From the NCBI RefSeq assembly GCF_000332135.1, contig NZ_KB235896.1, positions 4,580,356 to 4,644,355 of the forward strand: DNA of 64,000 nucleotides. Reading direction: 5' to 3'. Below, in pieces: positions 18,101 to 26,992 of this stretch. Under the pieces are notes generated by a model. The model searched no databases and was not told the origin of the DNA. It saw only the letters and a list, made by a program, of their open reading frames with translations. Origin of the DNA: Anabaena sp. PCC 7108. Its GTDB lineage: Bacteria; Cyanobacteriota; Cyanobacteriia; Cyanobacteriales; Nostocaceae. A program made the translations under genes and the position numbers. Position 1 is the first letter of the stretch. Each line of letters begins with the position of its first letter.

Positions 18101-19025
18101 CAGAATTAAGGCGTTTGAGTAAATTAAGTTTTTCATTTTCTAGTTTCTGCACTTGTTCTTGTAATACGGCAATAACTTGGTGCAGTTCCTTGACATCTAC
18201 AGATTCTAAAATGCCTGTTTGGGTTAAAATTCCTACCAAATAACCTTCGTCATTAGCAACAACAAACCGCCGGATTTTTTGCTCCTGCATTGCTTGATGA
18301 GTGTCCCAAAGGGAATCATTAGGATTCACTAATAATAGAGGGGAACTCATTACCTGTTCAGCTGGTAATTTGCTCAAGTTCAACTCTTGGATTTGGAATT
18401 TAACAATATCTCGTTCTGTGATGATACCTAAGGGTTGAATTTTTATGGGTGCAATTAAATTGCCAATGACAATACAACTGACATGATGAGATGACATCAG
18501 TTGTGCTAGTTCTAAAACTGTAGTTTGAGGATCTGCATGAATGACATTTTCTGTCATTACCTCTCTGACATACCGACACTTGAGTAAATTTGCAGGTTGC
18601 AACATAGCCCGAATGCTATTCTGTGTTACTAATCCCACTAGTTGTCCCTGTTCGTTGAGAACTGGTAAATGACGAATGTGATGTTTTTGGAGTAATTCTA
18701 TCATTTTGATTGGCTCTTGTGCTTGCCATTCTTCACAGGTAATCAACTCCTTTGTCATGACTTCCGCAACTTTGGTTGTTCTCAAATTGCGCTCTTGTGC
18801 AGCTAGTTTCACTAAATCTCGCTCTGTTAGTAAACCAACTAATTGCTGGTTATCTAAGACAACAATGCAACTCCTACAAAGGGAATCTGAGTCAGAGAAA
18901 GTTTTCCCGATTTGACTAATTATTTGTACTGCTTCCAGTAGAGATGCATCTGGATTGACAACAACAAACTGACGTTGAATGCAATCATTAGTGAGATTAT
19001 GGGGTGAAGGTGTTGCAGATTCCAT
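15129..19025 (-). CDS. Hybrid sensor histidine kinase, CBS4-GAF-PAS-PAS-HisKA-HATPase-REC
   Basis: A 1298-residue soluble multi-sensor kinase. Four CBS modules in two pairs occupy about 10-285 and could bind adenine nucleotides; a coiled coil (about 285-330) leads to a GAF domain (about 340-500), two PAS domains (about 540-665 and 675-795), HisKA with H823 in ANMSHEIRTPMNA, an HATPase domain (DTGIGIA, GGTGLGL) and a receiver with D1118 in LILLDLKM. The C-terminal ~85 residues are helical and Hpt-like in position but show no clear phosphotransfer His. No membrane segments. ATG 19025 is preferred to an upstream TTG. It starts 18 bases after the ABC exporter stop, so the two are probably co-transcribed. 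Confidence 0.93.
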   Translation of the reverse strand: MESATPSPHNLTNDCIQRQFVVVNPDASLLEAVQIISQIGKTFSDSDSLCRSCIVVLDNQQLVGLLTERDLVKLAAQERNLRTTKVAEVMTKELITCEEWQAQEPIKMIELLQKHHIRHLPVLNEQGQLVGLVTQNSIRAMLQPANLLKCRYVREVMTENVIHADPQTTVLELAQLMSSHHVSCIVIGNLIAPIKIQPLGIITERDIVKFQIQELNLSKLPAEQVMSSPLLLVNPNDSLWDTHQAMQEQKIRRFVVANDEGYLVGILTQTGILESVDVKELHQVIAVLQEQVQKLENEKLNLLKRLNSDLKTQVCQHQVKLQKQTQQKQLLADIAFRIRASLSLEKILQTTVTEIRELLQVERVVIYRFYPDCGGKVTVESVKTPQWSILEWMIKDECRQTNWLNSNPHFCSKAIADIHQANLSPCYIEFLTQFQVKAYLLVPIILDDSPWGLLIAHSCNNVRHWQPDEVEFLEHLSIQVANAIQQGTLLEQVQKANIELEAKVAERTGELQAANQRLQQELLYSQQTEAALREREATVRSFYDSAPMMMGVVELLDDDILHLSDNYASAQFFGTTPEAIQNQLASHMGTPQEYIRVWITHYQESQRTGQPVRFEYQHITDGTMKWLSATVCYIGLANNRPRFSYVLDDVSEKARLEAERKQAESALRESEKRYRILVTHAPVGIFQTDNQGNCSYINPRYSELTGMSMLDSLGRGWIQALHPDDQKNILTEWNNAIQQRYSFSMEYRFCKPNGEVIWVSGQAVALSNEAGEIIRYFGTVMDITARKQAEEELKLKNLALEEATQQAQSANQAKSEFLANMSHEIRTPMNAILGFADLLKSAVTEPNIASYVQAITTSGRTLLALINDILDLSKIEAGKLELHYEPIDLRTLIQEILQIFNPTATSKNLTLYSTIEDTLPPAIYIDEIRLRQILFNVVGNALKFTKQGHIQILIRAHPYSTNNEEKIWLEIAVEDTGIGIARNQQESIFEAFVQSVGQSNRKYGGTGLGLAITQRLINMMGGMVTLQSELGIGSTFTFVFPAVSPAIELKQIVAESSQDDNLNQFTPSTILVVDDVDSNRELIKGYFDKTHHFLLVAEAGQQAINLVQLHRPDLILLDLKMTHMDGKETAQYLKQDEATQAIPIIIVSASSQTQEQDELEQICQGFLSKPISRSQLVTELKKHLQSVIPVESQNQLDNFQTNINTHKLLTSPTNLPELLIKLKQEEEMVWTTLRKTLKMRQIKHFGQRLKAWGEEYNCQLLVDYANYLHSNLDAFNMDQLPLIIDQFPSIRQSLETLI

Positions 19026-19043
19026 AATCAACTGATGAGCTTA

Positions 19044-20768
19044 TTAAGAGAACTGTTGAGCATAATACCGGGCATATCTTCCTTCTAAACCTAATAATTG
19101 TGCATGATTTCCTGATTCAACAATTTGCCCTTTTTCTAAAACTAAAATGCGATCGCACTTTCTGATTGTAGATAACCTGTGAGCTATAATTAATACTGTG
19201 CGATTTGCCATCAATCTTTCTAAAGCTTCTTGTACTAAAGCTTCTGATTCTGAATCTAAGGCAGATGTTGCTTCATCTAGTATCAATATTTGCGGGTTTA
19301 ATAGTACTGCACGTGCGATCGCAATTCGCTGTCTTTGTCCACCAGATAAATTTACACCCCGCTCACCTACCCAAGTATTATAACCTTCTGGTAGTTGCAT
19401 AATAAATTGATGAGCATTAGCAATTTTCGCTGCTTCTTCAACGGTGCTAAGTTCAAAAGCTTTTTGTCCGAAAGCGATATTTTGGGCAATTGTTCCCGAA
19501 AACAGGATAGTTTCTTGGGGAACTATGCCAATTTGTTTTCTTAAACTATTTAAGGTGACATCTTGAATATTGACATCATCTATGAAAATTCCCCCAACTT
19601 CAGGATCATAAAATCGGGGTAAAAGATTGACAAAGGTGGTTTTACCAGCACCAGAAGCACCGACTAGAGCGATCGCTTGACCTGGCATTACTAATAAATT
19701 AATATTATTTAATACAGGTTCATCAATTTTATAAGCAAAAGTTACATCCCGATATTCAACTTTACCATTTACAGCCGGAAGACTAATTGCATTTGGTTTT
19801 TCTAATACCGTTGGTTGAATTGCTAACAATTCAAGAACTCGATCAACAGATGCTTCACCTTGTTTGAATTCGTTATAGTTATTAGTAGTGTGTCCAATGG
19901 GATCAATTAATAAAGCTGCTGCTGCTAAATAACTAAAAAATTCTCCTACTGTTAAATTATTTTGAGAAATTTGCCAAGTTCCTACCATCAGTAAAGATAA
20001 AGCACTCAATGCTTCTAAAAATCCCACAATGGGAATTTGAATTGCTTTTAACCTTTCTGTTGAATATTTAGCCCTCAAACTGCGTTCTGCTTCATGACTA
20101 AATCTAGCAATTTCATAGTCTTCTGCCGCAAAAGCTTGAATTAAGCGAATACCGCTAAATACTTCTGTGAGAATAGCTGATAAATCAGAAACTCGATTTT
20201 GACTTCTTAAAGAATATTTCCGTAAACGTTCTCCAAACCAACCAATTAATATTCCCATAATTGGGGCAACAATCACTGTAGCTAGAGTCAGTTGCCAATT
20301 CAAGTAAATCATGTAAATGGGAATTGCTACCAATTGCAAAATGCAAGGAACAAAATCATGAAAAACCTTATTAATGACTTCCCCAACTCTGTCAACATCT
20401 TCGGTGAGACGATAAGATAAGTCACCAGCTTTTGCAGTTTCAAAATAGCTGAGATTTAGCTTTTGCAAATGTGTATAAACCTGTTGACGGAGATGAAAAG
20501 CAACTCTTAAAGCTGCGCGTGCCATGTATAAATCTTGCATGGACTGAAAAAAGCCACGCACCAGGAATACTAAAGCACAGACTCCGGCTAATTGAGCGAT
20601 CGCTATAATGTTACCCTGTCCAAAGGGAACTGCCAATTTACCCGCTAAATTAATCAGCGTTAAGGTAGCCAGTACATATCCTAAAATACCCACAAATCCC
20701 TTAGCGACAGTTTCCCATTGGGTGCGGATATAGGGTAACAGTAACCAATAATTAGAACGTGTTTTCAA
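19044..20768 (-). CDS. ABC exporter, fused membrane and ATPase domains (MsbA/MDR-like)
   Basis: A 574-residue half-transporter that would dimerise in the inner membrane. The six-helix transmembrane domain spans about 15-310, and the nucleotide-binding domain 335-574 contains Walker A GASGAGKTT, Q-loop, signature LSGGQRQRIA, Walker B LILDEATSALD and the H-loop IAHRLST. The start is TTG at 20768, with GGAAG seven bases upstream. Its overall form is that of lipid, polysaccharide or peptide exporters (HepA/MsbA class). The substrate is unknown; its immediate downstream neighbour is the hybrid kinase. Confidence 0.93.
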   Translation of the reverse strand: MKTRSNYWLLLPYIRTQWETVAKGFVGILGYVLATLTLINLAGKLAVPFGQGNIIAIAQLAGVCALVFLVRGFFQSMQDLYMARAALRVAFHLRQQVYTHLQKLNLSYFETAKAGDLSYRLTEDVDRVGEVINKVFHDFVPCILQLVAIPIYMIYLNWQLTLATVIVAPIMGILIGWFGERLRKYSLRSQNRVSDLSAILTEVFSGIRLIQAFAAEDYEIARFSHEAERSLRAKYSTERLKAIQIPIVGFLEALSALSLLMVGTWQISQNNLTVGEFFSYLAAAALLIDPIGHTTNNYNEFKQGEASVDRVLELLAIQPTVLEKPNAISLPAVNGKVEYRDVTFAYKIDEPVLNNINLLVMPGQAIALVGASGAGKTTFVNLLPRFYDPEVGGIFIDDVNIQDVTLNSLRKQIGIVPQETILFSGTIAQNIAFGQKAFELSTVEEAAKIANAHQFIMQLPEGYNTWVGERGVNLSGGQRQRIAIARAVLLNPQILILDEATSALDSESEALVQEALERLMANRTVLIIAHRLSTIRKCDRILVLEKGQIVESGNHAQLLGLEGRYARYYAQQFS

Positions 20769-20859
20769 GTCGTAACTTCCAAAAAAATATTTTCCTTGTT
20801 TGAAGCTACCATATCAGGAATTAAGAGTCAGAAGTCAGGGTAATAAGAGTAATTACTAA

Positions 20860-21408
20860 TTAATCAACTGTGTATTCTTGTTCTAATCCGCATCCCTCTA
20901 TCACTTCCCACCGCAATAACCTTGGTAACTGTGTTACATCCAAGGCATAGTTTAAAGTCCACAGTACAATCTCAAAAACTAATAAGTTCCGTACCCACAC
21001 TAAATCCGTTTCTGAAGCCAAAAGATTTAAACCCTCATACAACTGCCAAATCCGATAAGGCAAATATATGTAAGGAACCATTACCCAAACTACGGTTTGA
21101 AACCGTCTGAGTGTGAGGATTTCTGAGAATATTTGCAACCCTAGCATCACAAAATACCAAGCCAGCAGGGTTAAAACTAAAGTATATCCCCAGAGAACAC
21201 CCCACAACAGCATGACTATGAGTGGTAAGACTATTCCCCCCAGTTGTATTGTCCCAAACCAGATTTTAAACCATCCTGGCAAAGGTTCCGGCAGGGTGTA
21301 AGGCTTTGCGTGTTTCCACGCAGCATCTACCATGACAAAAAAAGATGTAGCTACTAGGAAAAAAAAGAGATTTTCCAGGAACAAATCAAGATTAATGTTG
21401 GAAGTCAT
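20860..21408 (-). CDS. Polytopic membrane protein, unknown function
   Basis: Not recognised. The 182-residue product has about four or five hydrophobic segments (around 10-28, 48-70, 73-93, 103-120 and 138-155) and is unusually rich in Trp and Leu. No catalytic motif or known domain was seen. The gene lies on the minus strand 91 bases upstream of the ABC exporter and 53 bases downstream of the ExoD-like gene, so a shared transcript with either is possible. Confidence 0.7.
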   Translation of the reverse strand: MTSNINLDLFLENLFFFLVATSFFVMVDAAWKHAKPYTLPEPLPGWFKIWFGTIQLGGIVLPLIVMLLWGVLWGYTLVLTLLAWYFVMLGLQIFSEILTLRRFQTVVWVMVPYIYLPYRIWQLYEGLNLLASETDLVWVRNLLVFEIVLWTLNYALDVTQLPRLLRWEVIEGCGLEQEYTVD

Positions 21409-21461
21409 GATGAAATTATCAACTGCTGCTGTGATGAATTCATTGTTCTAAAGTATGATTT

Positions 21462-22085
21462 TTATCGACCTAACCAAGTTTTGATCACATCTAACAAACT
21501 AGAACCACCCCACATCAAAGCAAACAGAATTGAGGTAGTTAAAATTGCTCCCATCACACATAGAACTAAACCACCTAAACTAATCGCACCATCATCTTCT
21601 GATAAACCAAAGGCTGTGACGAAAACGCCCATAGCTGGTAGAGTATTGGTTCCGGGGATGGGAATCATCATCGAAATAGCCATGAGAGCGATCGCAATTC
21701 CAATAGTTACTCTTCCTGGTAATGTAGTACAGATATAGGATAATCGAGGACGTGCGATCGCTTCAATTCTTTGCAACCAAGGTAGTCCAGCTTTCAAAAA
21801 TCCCTGAACCGTAGATAGTTGCAGAGGATGATTCAGCATCTTTTGAGGTAGCCAAGGAGTTTTTGCACCTGCAATTAACTGTATCGCTAACAGAAAAATT
21901 AGCACACCAAAAGGAGTTGAGTAACCAGGTGCAGGAACTGGTAAAGCCGAAGGTAGAGACAAAACCACTAGCAAAAATCCAAAAACTCTTTCTTCAGCTA
22001 ATAGTAAAATATCTGCAAAAGTGACTTTTTCCTGTCTTTCTTCTGCAAAAAAATAGCGTTGTAATTCCTGAGATAGTTTAGCCAT
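21462..22085 (-). CDS. ExoD-family membrane protein
   Basis: At 207 residues with ATFADILLLAEER-like N-terminal sequence (VTFADILLLAEERVFGFLL) and the proline-rich LPSALPVPAPGYSTPFG segment, it matches the ExoD family, named for exopolysaccharide synthesis in rhizobia. Several hydrophobic segments follow, including MMIPIPGTNTLPAMGV. Its molecular function is not established. The gene is one of a series of minus-strand membrane-protein genes (DedA, ExoD, unknown, exporter). Confidence 0.88.
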   Translation of the reverse strand: MAKLSQELQRYFFAEERQEKVTFADILLLAEERVFGFLLVVLSLPSALPVPAPGYSTPFGVLIFLLAIQLIAGAKTPWLPQKMLNHPLQLSTVQGFLKAGLPWLQRIEAIARPRLSYICTTLPGRVTIGIAIALMAISMMIPIPGTNTLPAMGVFVTAFGLSEDDGAISLGGLVLCVMGAILTTSILFALMWGGSSLLDVIKTWLGR

Positions 22086-22165
22086 ATTTCTTCTAAAATG
22101 CTTTTATTGATCAACTTCAAAACAAAAAAATACTTGAATTTAAAAATCAGAAATAGTCTATTTAA

Positions 22166-22768
22166 TCATTTATTCGCTTGATTTTCTTTAATTACGTGGA
22201 TTAGAGAAGGCAGTAAAGAAACAATAATAATTAAACCAATGATTGGTAATAAATACTTATCTAATTGTTCTGCTGGTAGAGTTTTTCCTAAAAAGAAACC
22301 TAAGAGAGTAATTCCAAAAGTCCAAGCAAAACCACCAAGTAAATTGTAAGACATAAAGGTGCGATAATGCATAGCACCAATACCTGCGACAATGGGGGCA
22401 AAGGTACGGACAATTGGCATAAATCTGGCTAAAACAATCGTTTTTTTGCCATGTTTTTCATAAAAATCTTGAGTTTTAGTAACGTGTTTTTTATGAAAAA
22501 GCCAAGAATCTTCTTTATCAAATAATTTTCTGCCAAATTTATGCCCAGTAAAGTAGCCGACATTATCACCCAACACTGCACAAACAAACGCACCGAAAAT
22601 CAGCACCCAAATATTCAGCAATTGTTGAGAAGCAACAAATCCTGCGGTGAATAGTAAACTATCACCAGGGAGAAAAAACCCAATCAGTAAGCCAGATTCC
22701 GCAAAGATAATTCCCCATACCCCAAAATAACCCAGTGATTTAATTAATTCTGGTAAATCAAAATGCAT
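22166..22768 (-). CDS. DedA-family membrane protein
   Basis: A 200-residue inner-membrane protein of the DedA/VTT family, implicated in flipping polyprenyl-phosphate or phospholipid carriers. The N-terminal motif FAESGLLIGFFLPGDSLLFTAGF and the second conserved block RFMPIVRTFAPIVAGIG...YRTFMSYNLLGGFAW are both present. The ATG at 22768 is preferred; an in-frame TTG at 22786 would add six residues. ExoD follows 80 bases downstream. Confidence 0.93.
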   Translation of the reverse strand: MHFDLPELIKSLGYFGVWGIIFAESGLLIGFFLPGDSLLFTAGFVASQQLLNIWVLIFGAFVCAVLGDNVGYFTGHKFGRKLFDKEDSWLFHKKHVTKTQDFYEKHGKKTIVLARFMPIVRTFAPIVAGIGAMHYRTFMSYNLLGGFAWTFGITLLGFFLGKTLPAEQLDKYLLPIIGLIIIVSLLPSLIHVIKENQANK

Positions 22769-22895
22769 GAAATCTAACCTGCTCAAGAAGTTGCATCCAA
22801 CATCTTAACGTTCAAAATTTTCAGAAAATAAAAAATAATATTAAAATTATATAAAGTTATTTTAGATTTAGTAGATATTGGTTTATGGGAGTAAG

Positions 22896-23678
22896 ATGCA
22901 AAGATATTTGAAAGTACTAAGTTTATTCTGGAGTACTGCTATTGCCGCAGAAATGGAATATCGCCTTAATTTCATCTTAGCCGCCCTTAGCAGCCTAGGC
23001 AATCTCGCGGGCAGTGTTTTTGGCTTATTCTTGTTTTACCGTAACGGCTATACTTTTACTGGTTGGTCATGGGAAGCAGCTTTGATAGTCTTGGGAATTT
23101 TTACATTACTCCAAGGTTTTTCTGCGACTTTCCTAGCTCCCAACTTAAATAACATTGTCCGTCATGTCCAGGAAGGTACATTAGACTTTGTCTTATTAAA
23201 ACCTATCCGCAGTCAGTTTTGGCTTTCCACTCACACCCTATCACCGTGGGGACTACCAGATTTAATCTTTGGCTGTATCATTATTGGCTATGCAGGTAAA
23301 CGCCTCGGTTTAGGAATCGACAAGTACCTGAGTAGTATATTGCCGTTATTTTGCAGTTTAGTGATTCTCTACAGCTTGTGGTTTATGCTGGGAGCAACTA
23401 CGATCTGGTTTGTTAAACTATACAATGTGACTGAAGTTTTACGGGGTTTTTTGGAAGCTGGTAGGTATCCAATCGTAGCTTATCCCGCTGCTTATCGCGT
23501 TTTCTTTACCTTTGTTGTGCCAGTAGCATTTTTAACAACAGTTCCTGCACAAGCGATGTTAGGTCAAAGTGAATTTACCTGGTTGATAGGTGCAGTAGTT
23601 TTAGCTGTGGTGTTATTTTGGATTTCCGCTTGGTTTTGGCGGTTTGCGTTACGGTTTTATACTAGTGCTTCGAGTTAA
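22896..23678 (+). CDS. ABC-2 type transporter permease (PF06182-like)
   Basis: A 260-residue permease with six predicted membrane helices. The N-terminal sequence LFWSTAIAAEMEYRLNFILA and the loop NIVRHVQEGTLDFVLLKPIRSQFW are typical of the DUF990/ABC2_membrane_6 family, which usually works with a second permease and a separate ATPase. Neither partner lies in this window, so it must be supplied in trans. The ATG at 22896 is chosen because GGGAG lies just before it, over an upstream TTG at 22878. The orthocaspase gene starts 94 bases downstream on the same strand. Confidence 0.85.
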   Translation: MQRYLKVLSLFWSTAIAAEMEYRLNFILAALSSLGNLAGSVFGLFLFYRNGYTFTGWSWEAALIVLGIFTLLQGFSATFLAPNLNNIVRHVQEGTLDFVLLKPIRSQFWLSTHTLSPWGLPDLIFGCIIIGYAGKRLGLGIDKYLSSILPLFCSLVILYSLWFMLGATTIWFVKLYNVTEVLRGFLEAGRYPIVAYPAAYRVFFTFVVPVAFLTTVPAQAMLGQSEFTWLIGAVVLAVVLFWISAWFWRFALRFYTSASS

Positions 23679-23772
23679 TTATGAATTACGTATCCCTGGA
23701 GCCGTAGGCTCTATTACGAATTACGAATACGGTTCTGTTAATTCTTCTTGTTCCCCAAGTAAAAATAATCAT

Positions 23773-25947
23773 ATGCAACATGAAATAATTGCAGGAAATG
23801 CTCAACCTACCTCCAAATTCTTCGCTCTATTAATAGGGATTGATGTTTATCTACCGAACAGATTACCTGATGGTTCTTACTACGGCAGTCTTCAGGGATG
23901 CTCGCGCGATATTAACCATGTAGAATCTTTTCTGAAAAATACCCTGCAAATACCAGAATCACAGATTTTTAAATTAACGGCTTCTCACTCGGATACTCCC
24001 AATCAGCTAAAAGAGCCTGCGGAAGAGTTACCAACCTATGAGAATATTATCGCCCAATTTCAGAGACTCACTGATTTGGCTCAATCTCAAGACCAAGTAT
24101 ACATTCACTATTCTGGTCACGGTGGACGTGCTGCAACAATTTATCCAGAACTTAAAGGAAAATACGGTTTTGATGAGAGCCTTGTACCCACGAATATTGG
24201 CAACTCAGAAGCTCGCTATATCCGTGACTTAGAATTAGCAAAAATCCTCCAAAATATGGTAGATGAAGGGCTAGTTGTCACAATAGTGTTAGATAGTTGT
24301 CATTCTGGAGGTGCAACAAGGGGAGGAGTAGATGCTGTTGGGATTCGCGGTTTGAGCAGTAATGTGATAGATACAACACCACGACCCCAAGATAGCCTAG
24401 TTGCATCTACTGAAGAATTAGTGCAGCATTGGCAAAACTTAACACAAGGACAAGCAAAGGCTCGTAATTTGACAGCTACCAGTGGTTGGTTACCCGAACC
24501 TCAAGGTTATGTTTTATTGGCTGCTTGTCGGGATAATGAGTATGCTTATGAGTATTCTTTCAATGGTACAGAACGCAACGGTGCATTGACCTATTGGCTA
24601 TTGGACTCTCTGCAAAAACTAGGAAATGAAGTTACTTACAAGGTACTACATTCACGTATCTTGGCAAAAGTCAACAGTCAGTTTAAACAGCAAACACCTA
24701 TGTTGCAAGGTGAGGGTGATCGCATTCTTTTCAGTGGTCAATCAACGGTTTCTCCGTCTGCTGTGATTGTTAAGAAAGTAGATGTAGCAAAGAATCGGGT
24801 GCTGTTGCAAGCAGGGGAAGCACAAGGTTTGCGTAGGGGTGTAGAGTTTGCTATCTACGAATTAGGCACAGCGGATTTAACCCAGACTCACAAGCGAGTT
24901 GCCCTGGCTAAAATTGTAGAATTGGATGCTGAAGAATCCTGGGCGGAAATTACTCAACTTCTAGTAAAACAAGAGGTGATTCGTACACCTATTCAGCCAG
25001 TACCTACTCTTAAAGAAGGAATGATTCAAGATGGCACTTATGCCTTACAACTCAGTCCTAGTGTAAAGCTTGTCCGCAAGGTATGCCTGTTAACCTCTAC
25101 CGATAATCAACTGAGTTCAGGTATAAATATTACAGAAGCCTTAACAGCAGTCACAGCCGCAAAAGCAAGAGTAGAAGGCAATAGCTGGGTAGAATTTTTG
25201 TCTCTTGATGAACCTAATGAAGAACCTGTCAGCTACCAGGTATCTGTGAATGCACAAGGTGAGTATGAAATCCTTGATGCTGGGGGAGAATTAATTAATT
25301 TGCGATCCTCATTACCAGTAAGTATGCCAAATGCTGCCAGCAGTTTAGTCAATCGCTTGGTACATTTGGCTAAATATCAAGCTACTTTAGAGTTAGATAA
25401 TAACGATCCTTTGTCTTCTTTAGCAGGCAAGTTACAAATTGAGTTATGCCAACCTGGAGAAAATCGGAATGAATTATTACCATTGAATACTTCTGGTAAC
25501 TATCCAATCCTGAATGTGGGTGAATACGTTATCTTACGTATCCGTAATCAGTCTTTCCAGGTTTTCAATATTACCACCTTGGCAATTCAGCCAGATTGGA
25601 GTATTTCCCAGCTACACCCTAAAGGTGCTGCTAACTTTGAACCTTTAGATCCGGGAATGGAGACATTTGTTCGCATCCATACTAGCCTTCCAGACGGGTA
25701 TCAAGAAGGTGTTGATGTTATCAAAGTGTTTGCAACTGTGGGTGCAACTAATTTCCGTTATCTAGAACTACCAGCTTTAGACCAACCCCGTAGAGGAACA
25801 CAAAACTTGAGAGCAAACAACCCTCTGGAAGAATTATTGGCGGCTGTAGCTAGTGAACAAGCCCCAAATCGAAATTTGAGTGCGGCAGCTTATCCCAGTG
25901 ATAATTGGACAATGGAGCAGGTGCATATTGTTGTAAGGTTGGTATAA
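23773..25947 (+). CDS. Orthocaspase/metacaspase-like caspase-family protease
   Basis: A 724-residue protein with an N-terminal p20-like caspase domain (about 15-320). The catalytic dyad is visible: H116 in YSGHGG and C176 in LDSCHSGG, with FALLIGIDVY at the first strand. Such proteases generally cleave after Arg/Lys. The remaining 400 residues hold beta-rich modules; about 560-690 (LNVGEYVILRIRNQS...FVRIHTSLPDG) resembles the DUF4384-type module found on other cyanobacterial caspases. ATG 23773 is preferred; the frame is open further upstream but that part reads through a dispersed repeat (TACGAATTACGAATAC). The next gene encodes a CHAT protease, so two caspase-clan enzymes are adjacent. Confidence 0.9.
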   Translation: MQHEIIAGNAQPTSKFFALLIGIDVYLPNRLPDGSYYGSLQGCSRDINHVESFLKNTLQIPESQIFKLTASHSDTPNQLKEPAEELPTYENIIAQFQRLTDLAQSQDQVYIHYSGHGGRAATIYPELKGKYGFDESLVPTNIGNSEARYIRDLELAKILQNMVDEGLVVTIVLDSCHSGGATRGGVDAVGIRGLSSNVIDTTPRPQDSLVASTEELVQHWQNLTQGQAKARNLTATSGWLPEPQGYVLLAACRDNEYAYEYSFNGTERNGALTYWLLDSLQKLGNEVTYKVLHSRILAKVNSQFKQQTPMLQGEGDRILFSGQSTVSPSAVIVKKVDVAKNRVLLQAGEAQGLRRGVEFAIYELGTADLTQTHKRVALAKIVELDAEESWAEITQLLVKQEVIRTPIQPVPTLKEGMIQDGTYALQLSPSVKLVRKVCLLTSTDNQLSSGINITEALTAVTAAKARVEGNSWVEFLSLDEPNEEPVSYQVSVNAQGEYEILDAGGELINLRSSLPVSMPNAASSLVNRLVHLAKYQATLELDNNDPLSSLAGKLQIELCQPGENRNELLPLNTSGNYPILNVGEYVILRIRNQSFQVFNITTLAIQPDWSISQLHPKGAANFEPLDPGMETFVRIHTSLPDGYQEGVDVIKVFATVGATNFRYLELPALDQPRRGTQNLRANNPLEELLAAVASEQAPNRNLSAAAYPSDNWTMEQVHIVVRLV

Positions 25948-26104
25948 CATGATCAGATAATATTCATCTTCCATCACTCCAGACAGAGAAAAAATATAAA
26001 TACTCAAATTGTGCATAAGAAACAGTCAAACCAATGAACTTATTCATATTAGTAATTGGTAACTTATTTATTCGATACTAGGATATTCTTTGCAGAGAAA
26101 ATAT

Positions 26105-26992
26105 ATGTCTAATCTTCCTTCAGAGCTACTGATCCGATTAAAAAATATTCTAGTACAGTGCGAACAATTTGAAAGCGATTACAGACTAATGTATTTTTTT
26201 AAAACCGGGGAATCTCTGTCACCTTGGTATTTGAACATTCCCCAGGCAAATAGCCTTGAGAGCAGGGTAGACAATGTAATTGCCTTTTTACTTGATAAAC
26301 ATCTGAGAGGCACCCAAGAGAACGCCCTTGTCCTACTCTTACGTTCACTAAGTAATTCAATAAATCAGCAAGATGAACGCCATGAAAAACTGACAGATTT
26401 AGCAGTTGAATTGAAAACTACCCTTGGAAGTTCAATACATACTGCCTTAAAATCTATCTTATTGTTAGCTGCGAATCCCAAAAATACGCCAAGCTTACGT
26501 TTGCAAGAAGAAGAACGAGAAATTAGAAAATGTTTGCGTAATGGTCAAGTCCTCAATACAAGTCCGGCGACCCAAGCAAGAGATATTCAAAAGTTGATGC
26601 TGTCTTTTCAGCCACAGATTGTGCATTTTAGCGGTCATGGAGCAGGAGAAAAGGGATTGGTTTTTGAAGATGTTTCAGGAGAAAAAACAATAATTAGTTC
26701 TGAAGCACTAGCAAATATGCTTGAATCGCATTCAAGAACAGTGAAATGTGTTGTTCTCAATGGTTGCTACTCAAAATTTCAGGCCGAGGCGATTGCTCAA
26801 CATATTGATTTTGTCATTGGTATGAGTCAAGATATTGGAGATCGTGCAGCCATTGCGTTTTCTGTCGGTTTTTATACTGCTTTAGGATTTGATAGAGATA
26901 TTGAAGAATCTTATAAACAAGGTTGTAAACAAATTGAAATAGACTATCCTACAGAACACTCAATCCCAGTTATCTTTAAAAAAAAACAATAA
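26105..26992 (+). CDS. EAD-like plus CHAT protease protein
   Basis: A 295-residue protein. Residues about 3-100 (ELLIRLKNILVQCEQFESDY...LEELR-like helices) resemble the effector-associated death-like domains (EAD) that bring bacterial conflict proteins together. Residues about 115-292 form a CHAT domain, a caspase-clan cysteine protease: ILLLAANP at the first strand, H178 in HFSGHG and C221 in VLNGCYS. The frame ends in TAA directly after an A9 run (26978-26986). A -1 shift there would fuse it to the open frame that runs to 27618, giving about 504 residues. ATG 26105 is taken; TTG 26090 is an alternative. Confidence 0.85.
   Translation: MSNLPSELLIRLKNILVQCEQFESDYRLMYFFKTGESLSPWYLNIPQANSLESRVDNVIAFLLDKHLRGTQENALVLLLRSLSNSINQQDERHEKLTDLAVELKTTLGSSIHTALKSILLLAANPKNTPSLRLQEEEREIRKCLRNGQVLNTSPATQARDIQKLMLSFQPQIVHFSGHGAGEKGLVFEDVSGEKTIISSEALANMLESHSRTVKCVVLNGCYSKFQAEAIAQHIDFVIGMSQDIGDRAAIAFSVGFYTALGFDRDIEESYKQGCKQIEIDYPTEHSIPVIFKKKQ

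Noticed and set aside
19044-20768. Assignment of the ABC exporter as HepA
   Set aside because: The fold and length fit, but the usual hep neighbours are not adjacent, so only the general exporter call is kept.
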